A stretch of 64,000 nt of DNA from DATEDA01 sp963789885 (GCA_963789885.1 CAWBNB010000064.1:367751-431750), one strand, 5' to 3'. Positions 50,601 through 59,907 are shown, numbered from the stretch's first letter. The notes: generated by a model from the sequence alone, not told the origin. Translations and numbers: made by a program.

Positions 50601-53600
50601 GCGTCGATGCCGAGATAGCTCAACTGCACTTGCGCCTGGGTCCACGCCAGCGTGGCCGCACGGTCGAAGGCGGTCGCGTCCTGATGCTTGTCGATCAGGT
50701 CCATCGCCTCGCCGCGGGACGACGCCGCCACCGTCCAGAACGCGATGCGCGCCGTCCTGCCCGGCGGCACCCGCACGCGCCGGCGCAGCGCGAACACGGG
50801 GTCGAGGACGGTGCCGGTAGTGTTGGAGAGCGGCCGGCCGTCCATCACCGCGATCGGTGCCCTGACCTCGCCCCCGCGGCCGAGGAAGCGGGCCCGGTCG
50901 GTCTCGAGCTCCGGCTCGCCCACCTCCTCGCCTTCGACGACGGCGACGTGCGCCGCCCAGATCTCGGGCTCGCCGGGCGAGCGACGGCGCCGCGTCGCCA
51001 GGATGGCACCGCTCCTGGCGAGATGCTCCGTCTGCACGAAGAGCTTGGAGAAAGCCGGGTGCGCGGTGTCGGCGGCGGGCGGCGCCAGCGCGAGCTCGGC
51101 GTACGACGTGACCTCGATGTCCCGCGCGCGGCCGCCGGCGTTCGCGACCGAGATGCGGCGTACTTCGGCGTTGTCCTCCGGCGAGACGACGACCTCGAGC
51201 GTCGTGGTGATCGGTCCGTCGTGCCGGACGAACTCGGCGCGATCCTCGGTGAACGTGACGTCGTAGCCGTCCGGCTCCACGCCGCTCGGCTGGTAACCGG
51301 CGGACCAGACATCCCCGCTCTGCACGTCGCGCAGGAAGACGTAGGCTCCCCAGTCGTCGCGGGTGACGTCCTCGCGCCAGCGCGTGATTCCGAGGTCGCC
51401 CCAGCGGCTGTAGCCGGAGCCGGCGCCCGTGAGCATCACCGCGTACCGGCCGTTCGAGAGCAGGTGCACCTGCGGCGTGGCGGTGTGCGGGGAGCGGAGC
51501 CGCCGCACCGCCGGCAGCTCCAGGTCGCGGACCGTCGCCGCCGTCGCGACTTCCTCCGCCCTGGGATGAGCCACCGCGACGTCGCGCGGCGTGCGCTCCT
51601 GGAGCAGCAGCTCCGTCGCCTGCACGATCGGCTCGGCGTGGAACCGCTCCCGCATGGCACCGTCCAGGAGAGCGTTGGCGATAGCGACCACCGTCATGCC
51701 CTGGTGGTGCGCCATGAAGGCGCGCACGACCGCAACGTCTTGCCCCTCGGGCAGGCGCGTAGGCGTGTAGTCGAGCGCCTCGTAGAAACCGTAGCGGCCG
51801 CGCGCGCCGACGGCGGCGAGGCGGGCGAAGTTGCGCGCCGCCGCGCCCGGATCGACCATGGCCGCGAGCGCCGTCGCGTACGGCGCGACGACGGCGTTCT
51901 CGCCGAGGCCGCGCTTCAGACCGAGCCCCGGGACGCCGAAGTTCGAGTACTGATAGGTGTGCTCGAGGTCACGGACGTTGTAGGCGGACTCCGAGATTCC
52001 CCACGGCACGTCGAGCGTGGCGCCGTAGTTCACCTGGCGGCGGACGACGAGGCGGGTCGTCTCCTCGATCAGGCTGCCGGCCGGCGCGCGCATCACGAGC
52101 GACGGCATCAGGTACTCGAACATCGAGCCCGACCAGGAAATGAGCGCCGCGCCGCGTCCGACCGGGGTGACGGCGCGCCCGAGCCGGAACCAGTGCCGCG
52201 AAGGGACGTCGCCCTTCGCGATCGCGACGAAGCTCGCGAGGCGCGCCTCGGAGGCGAGGAGGTCGTAGCAGCTCGGATCGAGCGTGCCGTCCGCGACGCG
52301 GTACCCGATCGAGAGGAGCTTCCGGTCCGGGTCGAGGAGAAAGCCGAACTCCATCGCGCCGGCCATCGTTCCCGCCGTCGTCGCCAGCGTCGCGAGGCGC
52401 CGTTCCAGGGAGCGGGCGGCGTAGGCGGCCGCTGCAACGTCGCGACGGTGACTCTCGATCGACGCGAGCGTCGCCTCCGCCCAAAACAGCATCTCGGCAC
52501 CGGCGTCGTCGCCGCGCTCGCTCGCGAGCGTGCGGGCGATGTCGGCCATCGTGGCGGCGTGCGGCGCGGCCTCCGCCAGCCGCGCACCGATCTCCGCCGG
52601 TGGCATCGGCGCCCGGCGGAGCGCGGCGGCCAGCGCGTCGAGCGCGTCGCCGAGCTGCTGCCGCGTGATTGTCTGCGTGCGCCGGTCGTCGGGCAGTCCC
52701 GCCAGGGATTCGCGCGTGAGATGGAGGGCGTCCTCGACGCCGGCAAGCACGTCGAGGCCTCCCGCCGGGCGGGCGATCCACTGGCGGCAGGCATTCGCGA
52801 GCGCGATCAGATGCCCGGCCAGGTTGCCGCTGTCCACCGACGAGACGTATTGCGGCTCGAGCGGTCGCAGGTCCCGCGTGTCGTACCAGTTGTAGAAGTG
52901 GCCGCGGAACCGCTGCAGGCCGCCCATCGTCGCGAGCGTCGCCTCCAGCCGGTCCACCGTGTCGGTGATCCCCGCCCAGCCGAAGTCGCGGGCGCCGACC
53001 GCCGAGAGGAGGTAGACGCCGAGATTGGTGGGCGAGGTCCGGTGCGCGACGACCGGCTTCGGGTCTTCCTGGAAATTGTCCGGCGGGAGCATGTGATCCG
53101 CCGGCGTCACGAAGGTCTCGAAGAAGCGCCAGGTGCGACGCGCGACCAGGCGCAGTGCGCGAGCGTCCGCGGCCGAGACCGGCAGACGACCGGCGACGAG
53201 CGGCGAGAGGCTCGTCCAGCGCGCGATCGCGGGCGACGCGATCCAGGCGATCACGAACGCCGCCGCCAGCGGCCAGCCGTCGCTCCTCGCCCACCAGACG
53301 ACGGCCGCGGCGGCGATGCCGATGGCGACGCCACCGCGCATCTGCCGATAGAACCCGGCGAGGTCGAGGTGGGGACTGACCTGCGCCTGAGCCGCGGTGA
53401 CCCAGTCGAGCAGATGCCGGCGGCTCACGAACAGGCGATAGAGCGTGCGTCCGATCGCATCGGCCATCAGCCACGCCTGATGCGCGAGGAAGACGGCGAG
53501 CAGCGCGGTCTGGGACAACGCGAGCCGGACGTCCGCGGCGAGCGCGCGGAGATGGCTGCGTGCCGTGACCCGGGCGCGTCGCGGCACGATCCCGGCGAGG

Positions 53601-56299
53601 ACGGGCAGCAGCGTCGACAGCGCGATCGTCGACAGAATGAAGCCCGTCCAGACGACGGCGCCCTGCAGGGGCAGCGTCCACCCCGCCACCAGCGCGGCAA
53701 GGCTCGCCGGCGCCGAGAGCGACCGCCGCAGGTTGTCGAGCATCTTCCAGCGGCCGATCAGCGGCAGCGCGCTCGTGCTCAGACCGTCGGCGGAAGCGTC
53801 GCGACGACCGAGGATCCACGGCAGCAGCTGCCAGTCGCCGCGGGCCCAGCGGTGCTGGCGTGCGGCGGCCACGTCGTAGCGCGACGGAAATTCCTCGACC
53901 ACCTCGATGTCGGAAGCGAGGCCGGCGCGGGCGAACGTTCCCTCGAAGAGATCGTGACTGAGCAGCGTGCTGTCGCGCGCGCGCCCGTCGAGCGCGGCTT
54001 CAAAGGCGTCCACGTCATAGATGCCCTTGCCCGTGTAGGAGCCTTCGCCGAAGAGATCCTGATACACGTCGGACACGGCGGCGGAGTAGGGATCGATGCC
54101 GCTCATGCTGGAGGAGATGCGCTGGAAGAGCGACCCTTCGCGACCGATCGGCAGCGAAGGCGTGACTCGCGGCTGCAGCACCCCGTATCCCTCGACCACT
54201 CTTCGCGTGGCAGCGTCGAACCGCGGCCGGTTGAGCGGGTGCGCCATCTTGCCGACCAGGCGACGGGCCGTTTCGCGCGGCATCCGCGTATCGGCGTCGA
54301 GCGTGATCACGTAGCAGACGCCGGCAGGCGGCGCGGGCGCCTTTCCACCGACGTCCACGAAGGTCATAGCGGTCGCGCCGCGGAGGAGGCGGTTCAGCTC
54401 ATGGAGCTTGCCGCGCTTGCGCTCCCAGCCGATCCAACGCCGCTGCCCTTCGTTCCACACGCGCCGGCGATGCAAGAGGAGGAAGCGGTCCCCACCGGCG
54501 GCCGGTCCGTAGCGGCGATTGAGGCGCGCGATGCCCGCGGCGGCCGCGTCGAGAAGCGCCTCGTCGCCGTCGACGGTTTCGGTCGCGGCGTCCGTCCAGT
54601 CCGAGAGGAGCGCGAAATGAAGCTCGCCTTCCGGACTCGCGAGGTGGTGGATCTCCAGCCGCTCGATCTGCTCTTCCAGCGCGGCCGGGGTCGTGAGCAG
54701 GATCGGAACGGCGACCACGGTGCGGAGATGCGCGGGCACGCCGTCGCGAAGCTCCAGGCCGGGCAGAATCGTCGCGCCGAACCCGCGCGTGACGCCGCGG
54801 TTCACGAGCGCCATCGCCGCATCGATCGACGGGATCAGCCCGAGCGCCGCGAGGGCGGCGAGCCACCAGCCGCCGATTCCCGCGCCCGCCAATGCGGCGA
54901 GCGGCAAGGCGAGAACGATCGCGGCGACCACCATGACGCCGCCGATATAGCCGCGGATGCCGACCTTCGCGCCGAAGCGGCCGGGCCGGGTCCGGAGCGG
55001 CGCGCGAAAGCCGACCTTCGCTTCGAACGTGCGACGCCCGCCGGCGAACAGGTGATACCCGGGATCGCGCTTGTGGCCATCGGGGTCATCGCCCTCCTCG
55101 GGTTTCTCGAGCGCCCGGTCGCCTGCGGCCGCGATCGCCGCCCGCGCGATCTCCAGCTCCGACAGCCTCGAGCCGCGCGCGAGCTCCTCGATCGCGCTGC
55201 GGTAGAGGTTCCGCGTCGGGAAATCCATGTCGGCGAACTGGGTGCCCGGCCGCAGCGCTTCGTCGATCAGGCTGACGCTCTCGACGAGGTCCGCCCAGTC
55301 GACGTCCGAGATCAGGCGCATGCTCGTGATGACGTTGCGGACCGTCACGTTCGACGCACCCTGTCGCTGGTGCTCTTCGTGCACGATCGCATCGACCGTC
55401 GTTCCCTGCGCCGCCAGGCGTTCGTCGAGCCACACCAGCGCAGGCGTGACCTTCGGATCCTGCTCCCGGAGCCGCTGGACGAGCTGGACGGCGAAGGCCG
55501 CCGGCAGGGGACCCTCTTCGTAGTGCTGGAGGGTCGGCGGAATCGGCGCGGCGGCGGACGTGCTCACGCCCAGGAGCCGGTCGGCCAGCGCATCGGCTTC
55601 CTGGCGCGCGGCGCGCCCGGCCATGATGCGCTTCGCCCCGCGCCGGAGATTCTCCACCAGCACGATCCGCAGCGTGATCGCGACCGCCCACAGCTCGCCG
55701 ATCGTCAGCGGCTCGACCGTCTGGTACGCGCGCACGAACCGGCGCAGCATCTCGGGATCGAAGCGGCTGTCCGTATGCGCGACGAAGGCCCAGGCGATGC
55801 CGAAGACCCGCGGATAGCCGGCGAAGGGGCCGGCCGCCAGCTTCGGGAGCTGCCGGTAGTAGGTCGGCGGCAGATCGTCGCGGATCTCGCGAATCTGCTC
55901 CTCGACGAGGTGATAGTTGTCGAGCAGCCATTCGGCGGCCGGCGTAATCGCGCGGCCCTCACCGACCGCGCCGGCGATGGCGCGATAGGCGTCGAGCAGC
56001 GCCGCTTCGTTCTCCTTCAGGCGGGCGGCGAGCGGCCGCCTGCGCGTCGGTCTCGCGGTGACGACCTGGGCCACCGCGAGACTCTCCGCATGCTGCTCGA
56101 GCCGTTCGATGCTGAAGAGTTCCTCGCGGATGGACTCTTCGCTGTTCCATGGCGCAGCCGGCGACGCCCGCCCGAACGTGCGACGGAGCACCGATCTCAA
56201 TCGGGCCCTCCGGCCGCGAGCGTGCACGGGGGGAGCAGGACGGACGGTGACGCGCGGGTGGCGATGCGGGGACGGCCGGCTGGACGGGCGATGCTGCAC
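47606..56299 (-). CDS. ndvB: cyclic beta-1,2-glucan synthase (NdvB/Cgs type)
   Basis: 2897 aa, the usual giant size. The N-terminal 400 residues are helical; membrane helices lie near residues 430-480 and again at about 870-1050. The GT84 glycosyltransferase site has VITLDADTRMPRETARRLVG and RQHRWARGDWQLLPWILGRR. A glucoamylase-like domain follows (EDPKPVVAHRTSPTNLGVYL, WGISESAYNVRD). The C-terminal half has two GH94 phosphorylase modules (LPLIGTGDWNDGMNRVGERG is typical). The enzyme builds and cyclises periplasmic osmoregulatory glucan. The start is GTG; the gene is intact over 8.7 kb. Confidence 0.95.
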   Translation of the reverse strand: MQHRPSSRPSPHRHPRVTVRPAPPVHARGRRARLRSVLRRTFGRASPAAPWNSEESIREELFSIERLEQHAESLAVAQVVTARPTRRRPLAARLKENEAALLDAYRAIAGAVGEGRAITPAAEWLLDNYHLVEEQIREIRDDLPPTYYRQLPKLAAGPFAGYPRVFGIAWAFVAHTDSRFDPEMLRRFVRAYQTVEPLTIGELWAVAITLRIVLVENLRRGAKRIMAGRAARQEADALADRLLGVSTSAAAPIPPTLQHYEEGPLPAAFAVQLVQRLREQDPKVTPALVWLDERLAAQGTTVDAIVHEEHQRQGASNVTVRNVITSMRLISDVDWADLVESVSLIDEALRPGTQFADMDFPTRNLYRSAIEELARGSRLSELEIARAAIAAAGDRALEKPEEGDDPDGHKRDPGYHLFAGGRRTFEAKVGFRAPLRTRPGRFGAKVGIRGYIGGVMVVAAIVLALPLAALAGAGIGGWWLAALAALGLIPSIDAAMALVNRGVTRGFGATILPGLELRDGVPAHLRTVVAVPILLTTPAALEEQIERLEIHHLASPEGELHFALLSDWTDAATETVDGDEALLDAAAAGIARLNRRYGPAAGGDRFLLLHRRRVWNEGQRRWIGWERKRGKLHELNRLLRGATAMTFVDVGGKAPAPPAGVCYVITLDADTRMPRETARRLVGKMAHPLNRPRFDAATRRVVEGYGVLQPRVTPSLPIGREGSLFQRISSSMSGIDPYSAAVSDVYQDLFGEGSYTGKGIYDVDAFEAALDGRARDSTLLSHDLFEGTFARAGLASDIEVVEEFPSRYDVAAARQHRWARGDWQLLPWILGRRDASADGLSTSALPLIGRWKMLDNLRRSLSAPASLAALVAGWTLPLQGAVVWTGFILSTIALSTLLPVLAGIVPRRARVTARSHLRALAADVRLALSQTALLAVFLAHQAWLMADAIGRTLYRLFVSRRHLLDWVTAAQAQVSPHLDLAGFYRQMRGGVAIGIAAAAVVWWARSDGWPLAAAFVIAWIASPAIARWTSLSPLVAGRLPVSAADARALRLVARRTWRFFETFVTPADHMLPPDNFQEDPKPVVAHRTSPTNLGVYLLSAVGARDFGWAGITDTVDRLEATLATMGGLQRFRGHFYNWYDTRDLRPLEPQYVSSVDSGNLAGHLIALANACRQWIARPAGGLDVLAGVEDALHLTRESLAGLPDDRRTQTITRQQLGDALDALAAALRRAPMPPAEIGARLAEAAPHAATMADIARTLASERGDDAGAEMLFWAEATLASIESHRRDVAAAAYAARSLERRLATLATTAGTMAGAMEFGFLLDPDRKLLSIGYRVADGTLDPSCYDLLASEARLASFVAIAKGDVPSRHWFRLGRAVTPVGRGAALISWSGSMFEYLMPSLVMRAPAGSLIEETTRLVVRRQVNYGATLDVPWGISESAYNVRDLEHTYQYSNFGVPGLGLKRGLGENAVVAPYATALAAMVDPGAAARNFARLAAVGARGRYGFYEALDYTPTRLPEGQDVAVVRAFMAHHQGMTVVAIANALLDGAMRERFHAEPIVQATELLLQERTPRDVAVAHPRAEEVATAATVRDLELPAVRRLRSPHTATPQVHLLSNGRYAVMLTGAGSGYSRWGDLGITRWREDVTRDDWGAYVFLRDVQSGDVWSAGYQPSGVEPDGYDVTFTEDRAEFVRHDGPITTTLEVVVSPEDNAEVRRISVANAGGRARDIEVTSYAELALAPPAADTAHPAFSKLFVQTEHLARSGAILATRRRRSPGEPEIWAAHVAVVEGEEVGEPELETDRARFLGRGGEVRAPIAVMDGRPLSNTTGTVLDPVFALRRRVRVPPGRTARIAFWTVAASSRGEAMDLIDKHQDATAFDRAATLAWTQAQVQLSYLGIDAEEAGLFQRLAGHVLYADPSLRPSSDALRRGGGGPAALWAQGISGDLPIVLVRIDDIEDVATVRQLLRAHEYWRMKQLAVDLVILNERGSSYIQDLQAALEAQVRMSQSRLQSGADLARGAVFVLRADLIPAETRALLLAMARAVVVGRRGTLSEQLSRLQEADAASAATSAPPPRPPSAGSSSAVVPAPPNLEFFNGLGGFTADGREYVTILGAGRSTPAPWINVIANPGFGFQVAVEGSGYTWSGSSRENQLTPWSNDPVTDRPGEVLYVRDEDSGMLWGPTAQPIRGETAPYVARHGQGYSRFEHAAHGIALDLLQYVPLEDPVKLSRLTIRNTSRRARRLSVTAYVEWVLGPSRGASALSLVTEIDPETGAMFARNPWSIAFGSHVAFADLGGRQIAWTGDRREFLGRNGTLDNPAALAGDAPLSQRVGAGLDPCGALQAPVKLEPGETVELVFLLGQAATAADAQVLIARYRAADLDAVLRTVVAHWDDVLGTVQVKTPDRSMDLMLNRWLLYQTLACRVWARSAFYQASGAYGFRDQLQDGMALALSRPALTREHLLRAAARQFVEGDFQHWWMPPSGQGVRTRISDDRMWLAYAAAHYVETTGDGAVLDEPVPFLEGQALSAGEHDAYFQPNLAEESASLFEHCARGLDRSLAVGEHGLPLIGTGDWNDGMNRVGERGRGESVWLGWFLHATLAAFAPLAKARGDGARLSAWLEHAARLRSSLEREAWDGDWYRRGYFDDGTPLGSATSDECRIDSIAQSWSVISGAAEPARAARAMAAVDEQLVRRGDGLALLFTPPFDRTPLDPGYIKGYPPGIRENGGQYTHAATWSAIAFAALGEGDKAAELFSLLNPINRASTRADVQRYKVEPYAVAADVYSVAPHVGRGGWTWYTGSAGWLYRAGIEAILGLHLQGAFLCLAPCIPKAWPRFEIVFKYRSASYEIEVENPNGVCRGVARAELDGETLPDGATRVPLVDDGRVHKLRVILGPHAG

Positions 56300-56408
56300 G
56301 GTTCAAACGCCTACGGAATGCCGGCTCGCGCCGACGCTGTTGGAAGCCGGCGTTCGCCCCGCGCGTTCACCTCTCGCGCGCGATGGAACGCAAGGCACCG
56401 GCCGGCGT

Positions 56409-56630
56409 TCAGGCGTACTGAACGATGCAGCCGTGGAGGTACGCGGACAAGTCCTCGGCCGATACCTGTGCGCTCTGCTCGGTCCCGTGCTCCCACCAGC
56501 GGACCGTGCAGAACCGGCGCGGCATGGAGTGCGGCCCGATGCGGCAGGCGCCGGCCGGAACGCGCCGGCTTGCCCCGTCCGCGGTGACGACGAGCATTGC
56601 TCCGCACGTGTATGCGAGCCGCGACGTCAC
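56409..56630 (-). CDS. small hypothetical protein, coupled to upstream gene
   Basis: 73 aa from a GTG that overlaps the upstream stop by 4 bases (GTGA). GAGGGAAC precedes it. The product has LAYTCGAMLVVTADGASRRV and MPRRFCTVRWWEHGTEQSAQ, then LSAYLHGCIVQYA, and no recognised motif or membrane helix. Function unknown; translation is probably coupled to the gene at 56627-56959. It ends 109 bp before the glucan synthase start and could be co-transcribed with it. Confidence 0.5.
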   Translation of the reverse strand: MTSRLAYTCGAMLVVTADGASRRVPAGACRIGPHSMPRRFCTVRWWEHGTEQSAQVSAEDLSAYLHGCIVQYA

Positions 56631-56959
56631 GTTCCCTCTTCCCGGTTCACTCGACCCCACTGGCCCGCTGCCAGTACGACTACCGGGCGCCACACGAAAC
56701 TGGTAACGGTTGCAGCAAGCCGCTCTTTGGCGGCAAGGCACAGGCGCTGCCTCGCCTCAGGCGCCGTGGCGCCGGTCGTCTCGATGTCAACCCCGTCCGG
56801 CTGCGCCGTCGCCACCGATCGAAGCGTGCGATCCACCGTTCCCTGCGTCAGCAGATGGGTGTGGGCACGGGCAATGTAGCGGCCGCGGTCGTCGCGGGAA
56901 ACCGTGCCGGTGAGCACGTAGCATCCGGCGGTGCCGGTGATTTTTTCGACCACTCGCAT
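56627..56959 (-). CDS. small hypothetical protein
   Basis: 110 aa from an ATG at 56959 with GGGGGT upstream. It reads MRVVEKITGTAGCYVLTGTV, then ARAHTHLLTQGTVDRTLRSV and EARQRLCLAAKERLAATVTS. It is a soluble alpha/beta-like protein without recognised family. It is the first gene of a two-gene unit with 56409-56630. A TATAGT hexamer at 57053-57048 on the minus strand may be its -10. Confidence 0.5.
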   Translation of the reverse strand: MRVVEKITGTAGCYVLTGTVSRDDRGRYIARAHTHLLTQGTVDRTLRSVATAQPDGVDIETTGATAPEARQRLCLAAKERLAATVTSFVWRPVVVLAAGQWGRVNREEGT

Positions 56960-57473
56960 AGCGACCCCCTGAGGATGGTCGTCGGCCCGAGGTCGCCAAT
57001 CGGGGGCGTGAGAGGGTGGGAAGTGCCAGCGCCTCAGTGAAGTATTGACTATACGCTCTCGCCCGAGTCTCCGTCGCGACCCCAAGGCGCCTCGCCGCGT
57101 GTCGCGGTCCATCGCGGCAGGCTCTTCGCCCAGTGGGGTTTATCACCTTCGATATTTTTTTGGGTAAAGGGACTACTGGAGGAGCGAGCGCGTATAGTGA
57201 ACGAAAGGGCGGATGCTATCTGACGCCGAGAACACTCGGTGGCGACCCCAAGCTCGGGCCGAAGACAGTTATCCGCCCCCTCCCCTCCGGCGCGCGCGTC
57301 GCCGAGCGGTCTTGCGGGCGCCGCGGCTCCAGAGCTCCTCCAGCCCACGCGCGTCTTGCTTCGCTTCCTGCAGTGCGGGCCGAGACGGCTTCGCCAGGAG
57401 GCGTTTCTCCGCGGGGATCCGCCATCCGCACGCCCGTTATCTACGCGACTGAGTCACAAGGCGAGAAGACAGA
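56960..57473. other. 514-bp intergenic region with two divergent TATAGT hexamers
   Basis: No convincing gene was found here. TATAGT occurs on the minus strand at 57053-57048 (context GAGCG-TATAGT-CAA) and on the plus strand at 57193-57198 (context GCGCG-TATAGT-GAA). The similar flanks suggest two promoters of the same type, one towards the small hypothetical pair and one towards the gene at 57474. A T7 run lies at 57156-57162. Confidence 0.4.
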
Positions 57474-57965
57474 ATGACGACAAGAGAGCCGACAACCGAA
57501 GAGCAGATCCCGCTGGCAGCGGGCACAAGGGATCGATTGGACAGGCTCAGCGTGCTCATGGGCGTGCCGTCCCTGACGATGGCATCACACGCGATAGAGC
57601 GGTGGGTGGCCGAGCAGGAAAGGACGCTCGCGTTGATCGAAGGCCTTGGGGGCCCCGCGGGCGGGGACATGGTGTCTCACTTGAGGGAAATGCTGCGCGT
57701 GGGCCTGTTCGCTCGACAGCAGAAGATGGCCGGTGGACCGGAGCTCACCAAGGCCGAGGTAGGCGCCATCGCCGAGCAGGAAAACCTGTCCACGACCGCT
57801 GCTGCCGGACTCGGGGACGCCCTGCTGCAATCGAAAGAGGGCATACGCGAGATCGAACGCTTCATCCACGAGAACATCGAGAGCGCGAAGGCGCAGGGTC
57901 AATCCGAGAAGGCAAAGGACCTCGAGGGCATTCTCGACCGCTTCAAGAACGCGCGGCCGTTCTGA
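57474..57965 (+). CDS. hypothetical protein with ribbon-helix-helix-like N-terminus
   Basis: 163 aa. Residues 10-50 (EQIPLAAGTRDRLDRLSVLM followed by SLTMASHAIERWVAEQE) resemble an RHH DNA-binding segment. The rest is helical with GDMVSHLREMLRVGLFARQQ and REIERFIHENIESAKAQGQS. I cannot name a family. AAGG is about 13 nt upstream of the ATG. It is convergent with the LysR gene, 3 bp away. Confidence 0.55.
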   Translation: MTTREPTTEEQIPLAAGTRDRLDRLSVLMGVPSLTMASHAIERWVAEQERTLALIEGLGGPAGGDMVSHLREMLRVGLFARQQKMAGGPELTKAEVGAIAEQENLSTTAAAGLGDALLQSKEGIREIERFIHENIESAKAQGQSEKAKDLEGILDRFKNARPF

Positions 57966-57968
57966 GCA

Positions 57969-58859
57969 TCAGTCGAATCTCGTCTGCCGGAGCTTCTTCA
58001 CGCACGCGTCGGCGAATGCGCGAACGGTAGGCGAGAGTATCCGCGAATGCGGGTAGAGGAATTGAACGGGCAGCGGCTCGGTCTCGAAATCCTCGAGCAC
58101 GTATTTCAGCCTCCCCGCGCGCATGAGCGGCGCGACCATGTACGAGAGGAATGAGCCGAGGCCCAGGCCGCTTGCGCAGGCCTCGATGGCGGCATCGGCC
58201 TGATTGCAGGTCAGGACGCTGGTGATGGCGACCTTCCGGGGGTTCGATCGGAAGGTCCATTCTCCGCGCGGCGCTAGCCCGGTGAAACGCACACAGCGAT
58301 GGGCACGGAGGTCTTCCGGCTGGCGCGGGGTGCCGCGGCTGCGCAGATAAGCGGGGCTCGCACAGATGACGCGCCGTACCTTGCCGAGCGGGATCGCGAC
58401 CAGTGAAGAGTCGGCGAGCTGGCCGATGCGGACGGCGGCATCCAGGCCTTCCTCGACCAGGTTCACCACCCGGTCGACGAACAGGAGGTCGGCAGTGACC
58501 TCGGGATGGCGCTGGATGAATTCGCTCACGATCGGGGTGACGTAGCGCCGGCCGAAGAGCACCGAGGCGGTCACCGCCAGCTTTCCTTGAGGCGCGGTCC
58601 GGCGGGAGTGCAGCGTCGCCTCCGCCTCCTGCACCTGCCCGAGAATCGTGCGGCAGTGCTCGAGGTACTGACTCCCCGCGTCGGTGAGATGGATCCGGCG
58701 CGTGGTCCGGTTCAGGAGCGTCACGCCCAGCTCGCGCTCGAGCGACGCGAGCGTCCTCACCATCGAGGGCAGCGAGACGCCGAGGTCTGCCGCGGCCGCC
58801 GTGAGGCTGCCCCGGTCGACGATGCGCACGAAGCTCGCTATGGCCTGAAGCTTGTTCAC
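57969..58859 (-). CDS. LysR family transcriptional regulator
   Basis: 296 aa, standard LysR size. The N-terminal HTH is ASFVRIVDRGSLTAAAADLG followed by SLPSMVRTLASLERELGVTL and LLNRTTRRIHLTDAG. The effector domain has GKLAVTASVLFGRRYVTPIV, the hinge of CrgA-type regulators. It is divergent from the exported methyltransferase gene with 126 bp between, the classical LysR target arrangement, so it probably controls that gene. A partial inverted repeat ATTC-N8-GAAT (58914-58929) lies in the gap as a possible site. Confidence 0.92.
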   Translation of the reverse strand: MNKLQAIASFVRIVDRGSLTAAAADLGVSLPSMVRTLASLERELGVTLLNRTTRRIHLTDAGSQYLEHCRTILGQVQEAEATLHSRRTAPQGKLAVTASVLFGRRYVTPIVSEFIQRHPEVTADLLFVDRVVNLVEEGLDAAVRIGQLADSSLVAIPLGKVRRVICASPAYLRSRGTPRQPEDLRAHRCVRFTGLAPRGEWTFRSNPRKVAITSVLTCNQADAAIEACASGLGLGSFLSYMVAPLMRAGRLKYVLEDFETEPLPVQFLYPHSRILSPTVRAFADACVKKLRQTRFD

Positions 58860-58985
58860 GTCACTCCGTATTGCTGCACTTTCCGGAGCAGTCTAATGCA
58901 AACGCTCATATTTATTCCGGCTCGAGAATGAATCAAAATGACTGACCGGGATTTCCGGCGTATTCCAAATCGGAGAGTCCCAACC

Positions 58986-59897
58986 ATGAAGAACCGTTCG
59001 AGTCGGATCGCGCTATTGCTTCCGTTCATGATTGCTGCTCTGCTCCTCGGAGAGGACGTAATGGCCCAGACACCAGCGAGCGCGAACTTGACCGAGGCCG
59101 AAGCAAAGATGTTCTCGGCGAGCGCCGGGTACGAGAATTTCATGGGCCGGTGGAGCCGCCGCCTGGCGCCGGCGTACGTCGCGTTCGCCGGCGTGAAGAA
59201 CGGCGATCGCATCCTCGACGTCGGCACCGGGACCGGAGCGCTCGCGTCCGCACTGGAGGCGGCCGCGCCTTCGAGCGAGGTCACCGGCGTCGATCCGTCC
59301 GAGGGTTTCATCGGCTCGGCGAAGAAGAACGCCAAGTCGGCCCGCATGCACTTCGAGGTCGGCGACGCCCAGGCGCTGCAGTTCAAGGATGCATCGTTCG
59401 ACCAGACGATGGCCCTCCTCGTGATGAATTTCGTCCCGGACCACACCAAGGCGATCGGCGAGATGCGCCGGGTGACGCGCCCGCAAGGCGTGGTCAGCGC
59501 CTGCGTCTGGGACTACAACGCCGGCATGCAGATGCTCAGGTTCTTCTGGGACGAAGTGGTCGCGCTGGACCCGGCGATGGCGCCGAAGGACGAGCGCCAC
59601 ATGAAGCTTTCCCGCGAGGGGCAGCTCGGCGAGCTGTGGAAGAAAGCCGGGCTGGTCAATGTCCAGGAAAAGCCCGTGGTGATCGAGCAGCCCTTCGCAT
59701 CGTTCGACGACTACTGGGGCGCATTCAAGAGGGGAGCCGGCCCGGGCGGCGCCTACGTGGTGTCACTCAGCGACGAACGCCGGCGCGAGCTCGAGGCACG
59801 GATGCGCAAGCGCCTCCTCGGCGATCGCGAGGACGGAGCATTCGTCCTCAAGGCTCAGGCGTGGTGCGTGCGCGGGGAAGTTCCTAAGGCCGGCTGA
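58986..59897 (+). CDS. class I SAM-dependent methyltransferase with a signal-like N-terminus
   Basis: 303 aa. The methyltransferase domain is clear: RILDVGTGTGALASALEAAA, VTGVDPSEGFIGSAKKNA, FEVGDAQALQFKDASFDQTM and RVTRPQGVVSACVWDYNAGM. Unusually, the first 28 residues (RIALLLPFMIAALLLGEDVM, then AQT) look like a Sec signal peptide with an Ala-containing cleavage site, which would send a SAM enzyme to the periplasm. The ATG at 58986 has GGAGAG upstream; a start at the Met at residue 26 would leave a cytosolic enzyme. It is divergent from the LysR gene. Confidence 0.82.
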   Translation: MKNRSSRIALLLPFMIAALLLGEDVMAQTPASANLTEAEAKMFSASAGYENFMGRWSRRLAPAYVAFAGVKNGDRILDVGTGTGALASALEAAAPSSEVTGVDPSEGFIGSAKKNAKSARMHFEVGDAQALQFKDASFDQTMALLVMNFVPDHTKAIGEMRRVTRPQGVVSACVWDYNAGMQMLRFFWDEVVALDPAMAPKDERHMKLSREGQLGELWKKAGLVNVQEKPVVIEQPFASFDDYWGAFKRGAGPGGAYVVSLSDERRRELEARMRKRLLGDREDGAFVLKAQAWCVRGEVPKAG

Positions 59898-59907
59898 GGG
59901 GTTTCTT

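Noticed and set aside
50393..56587. A 2064-codon open frame on the plus strand opposite the glucan synthase
   Set aside because: It is a GC-driven antisense frame (Arg/Asp/Val-rich, no motif), while the minus strand encodes all synthase motifs in order.
57133..57477. Plus-strand frame whose stop overlaps the ATG at 57474
   Set aside because: The overlap looks like coupling, but the sequence is low-quality, without a ribosome site or any recognisable segment.
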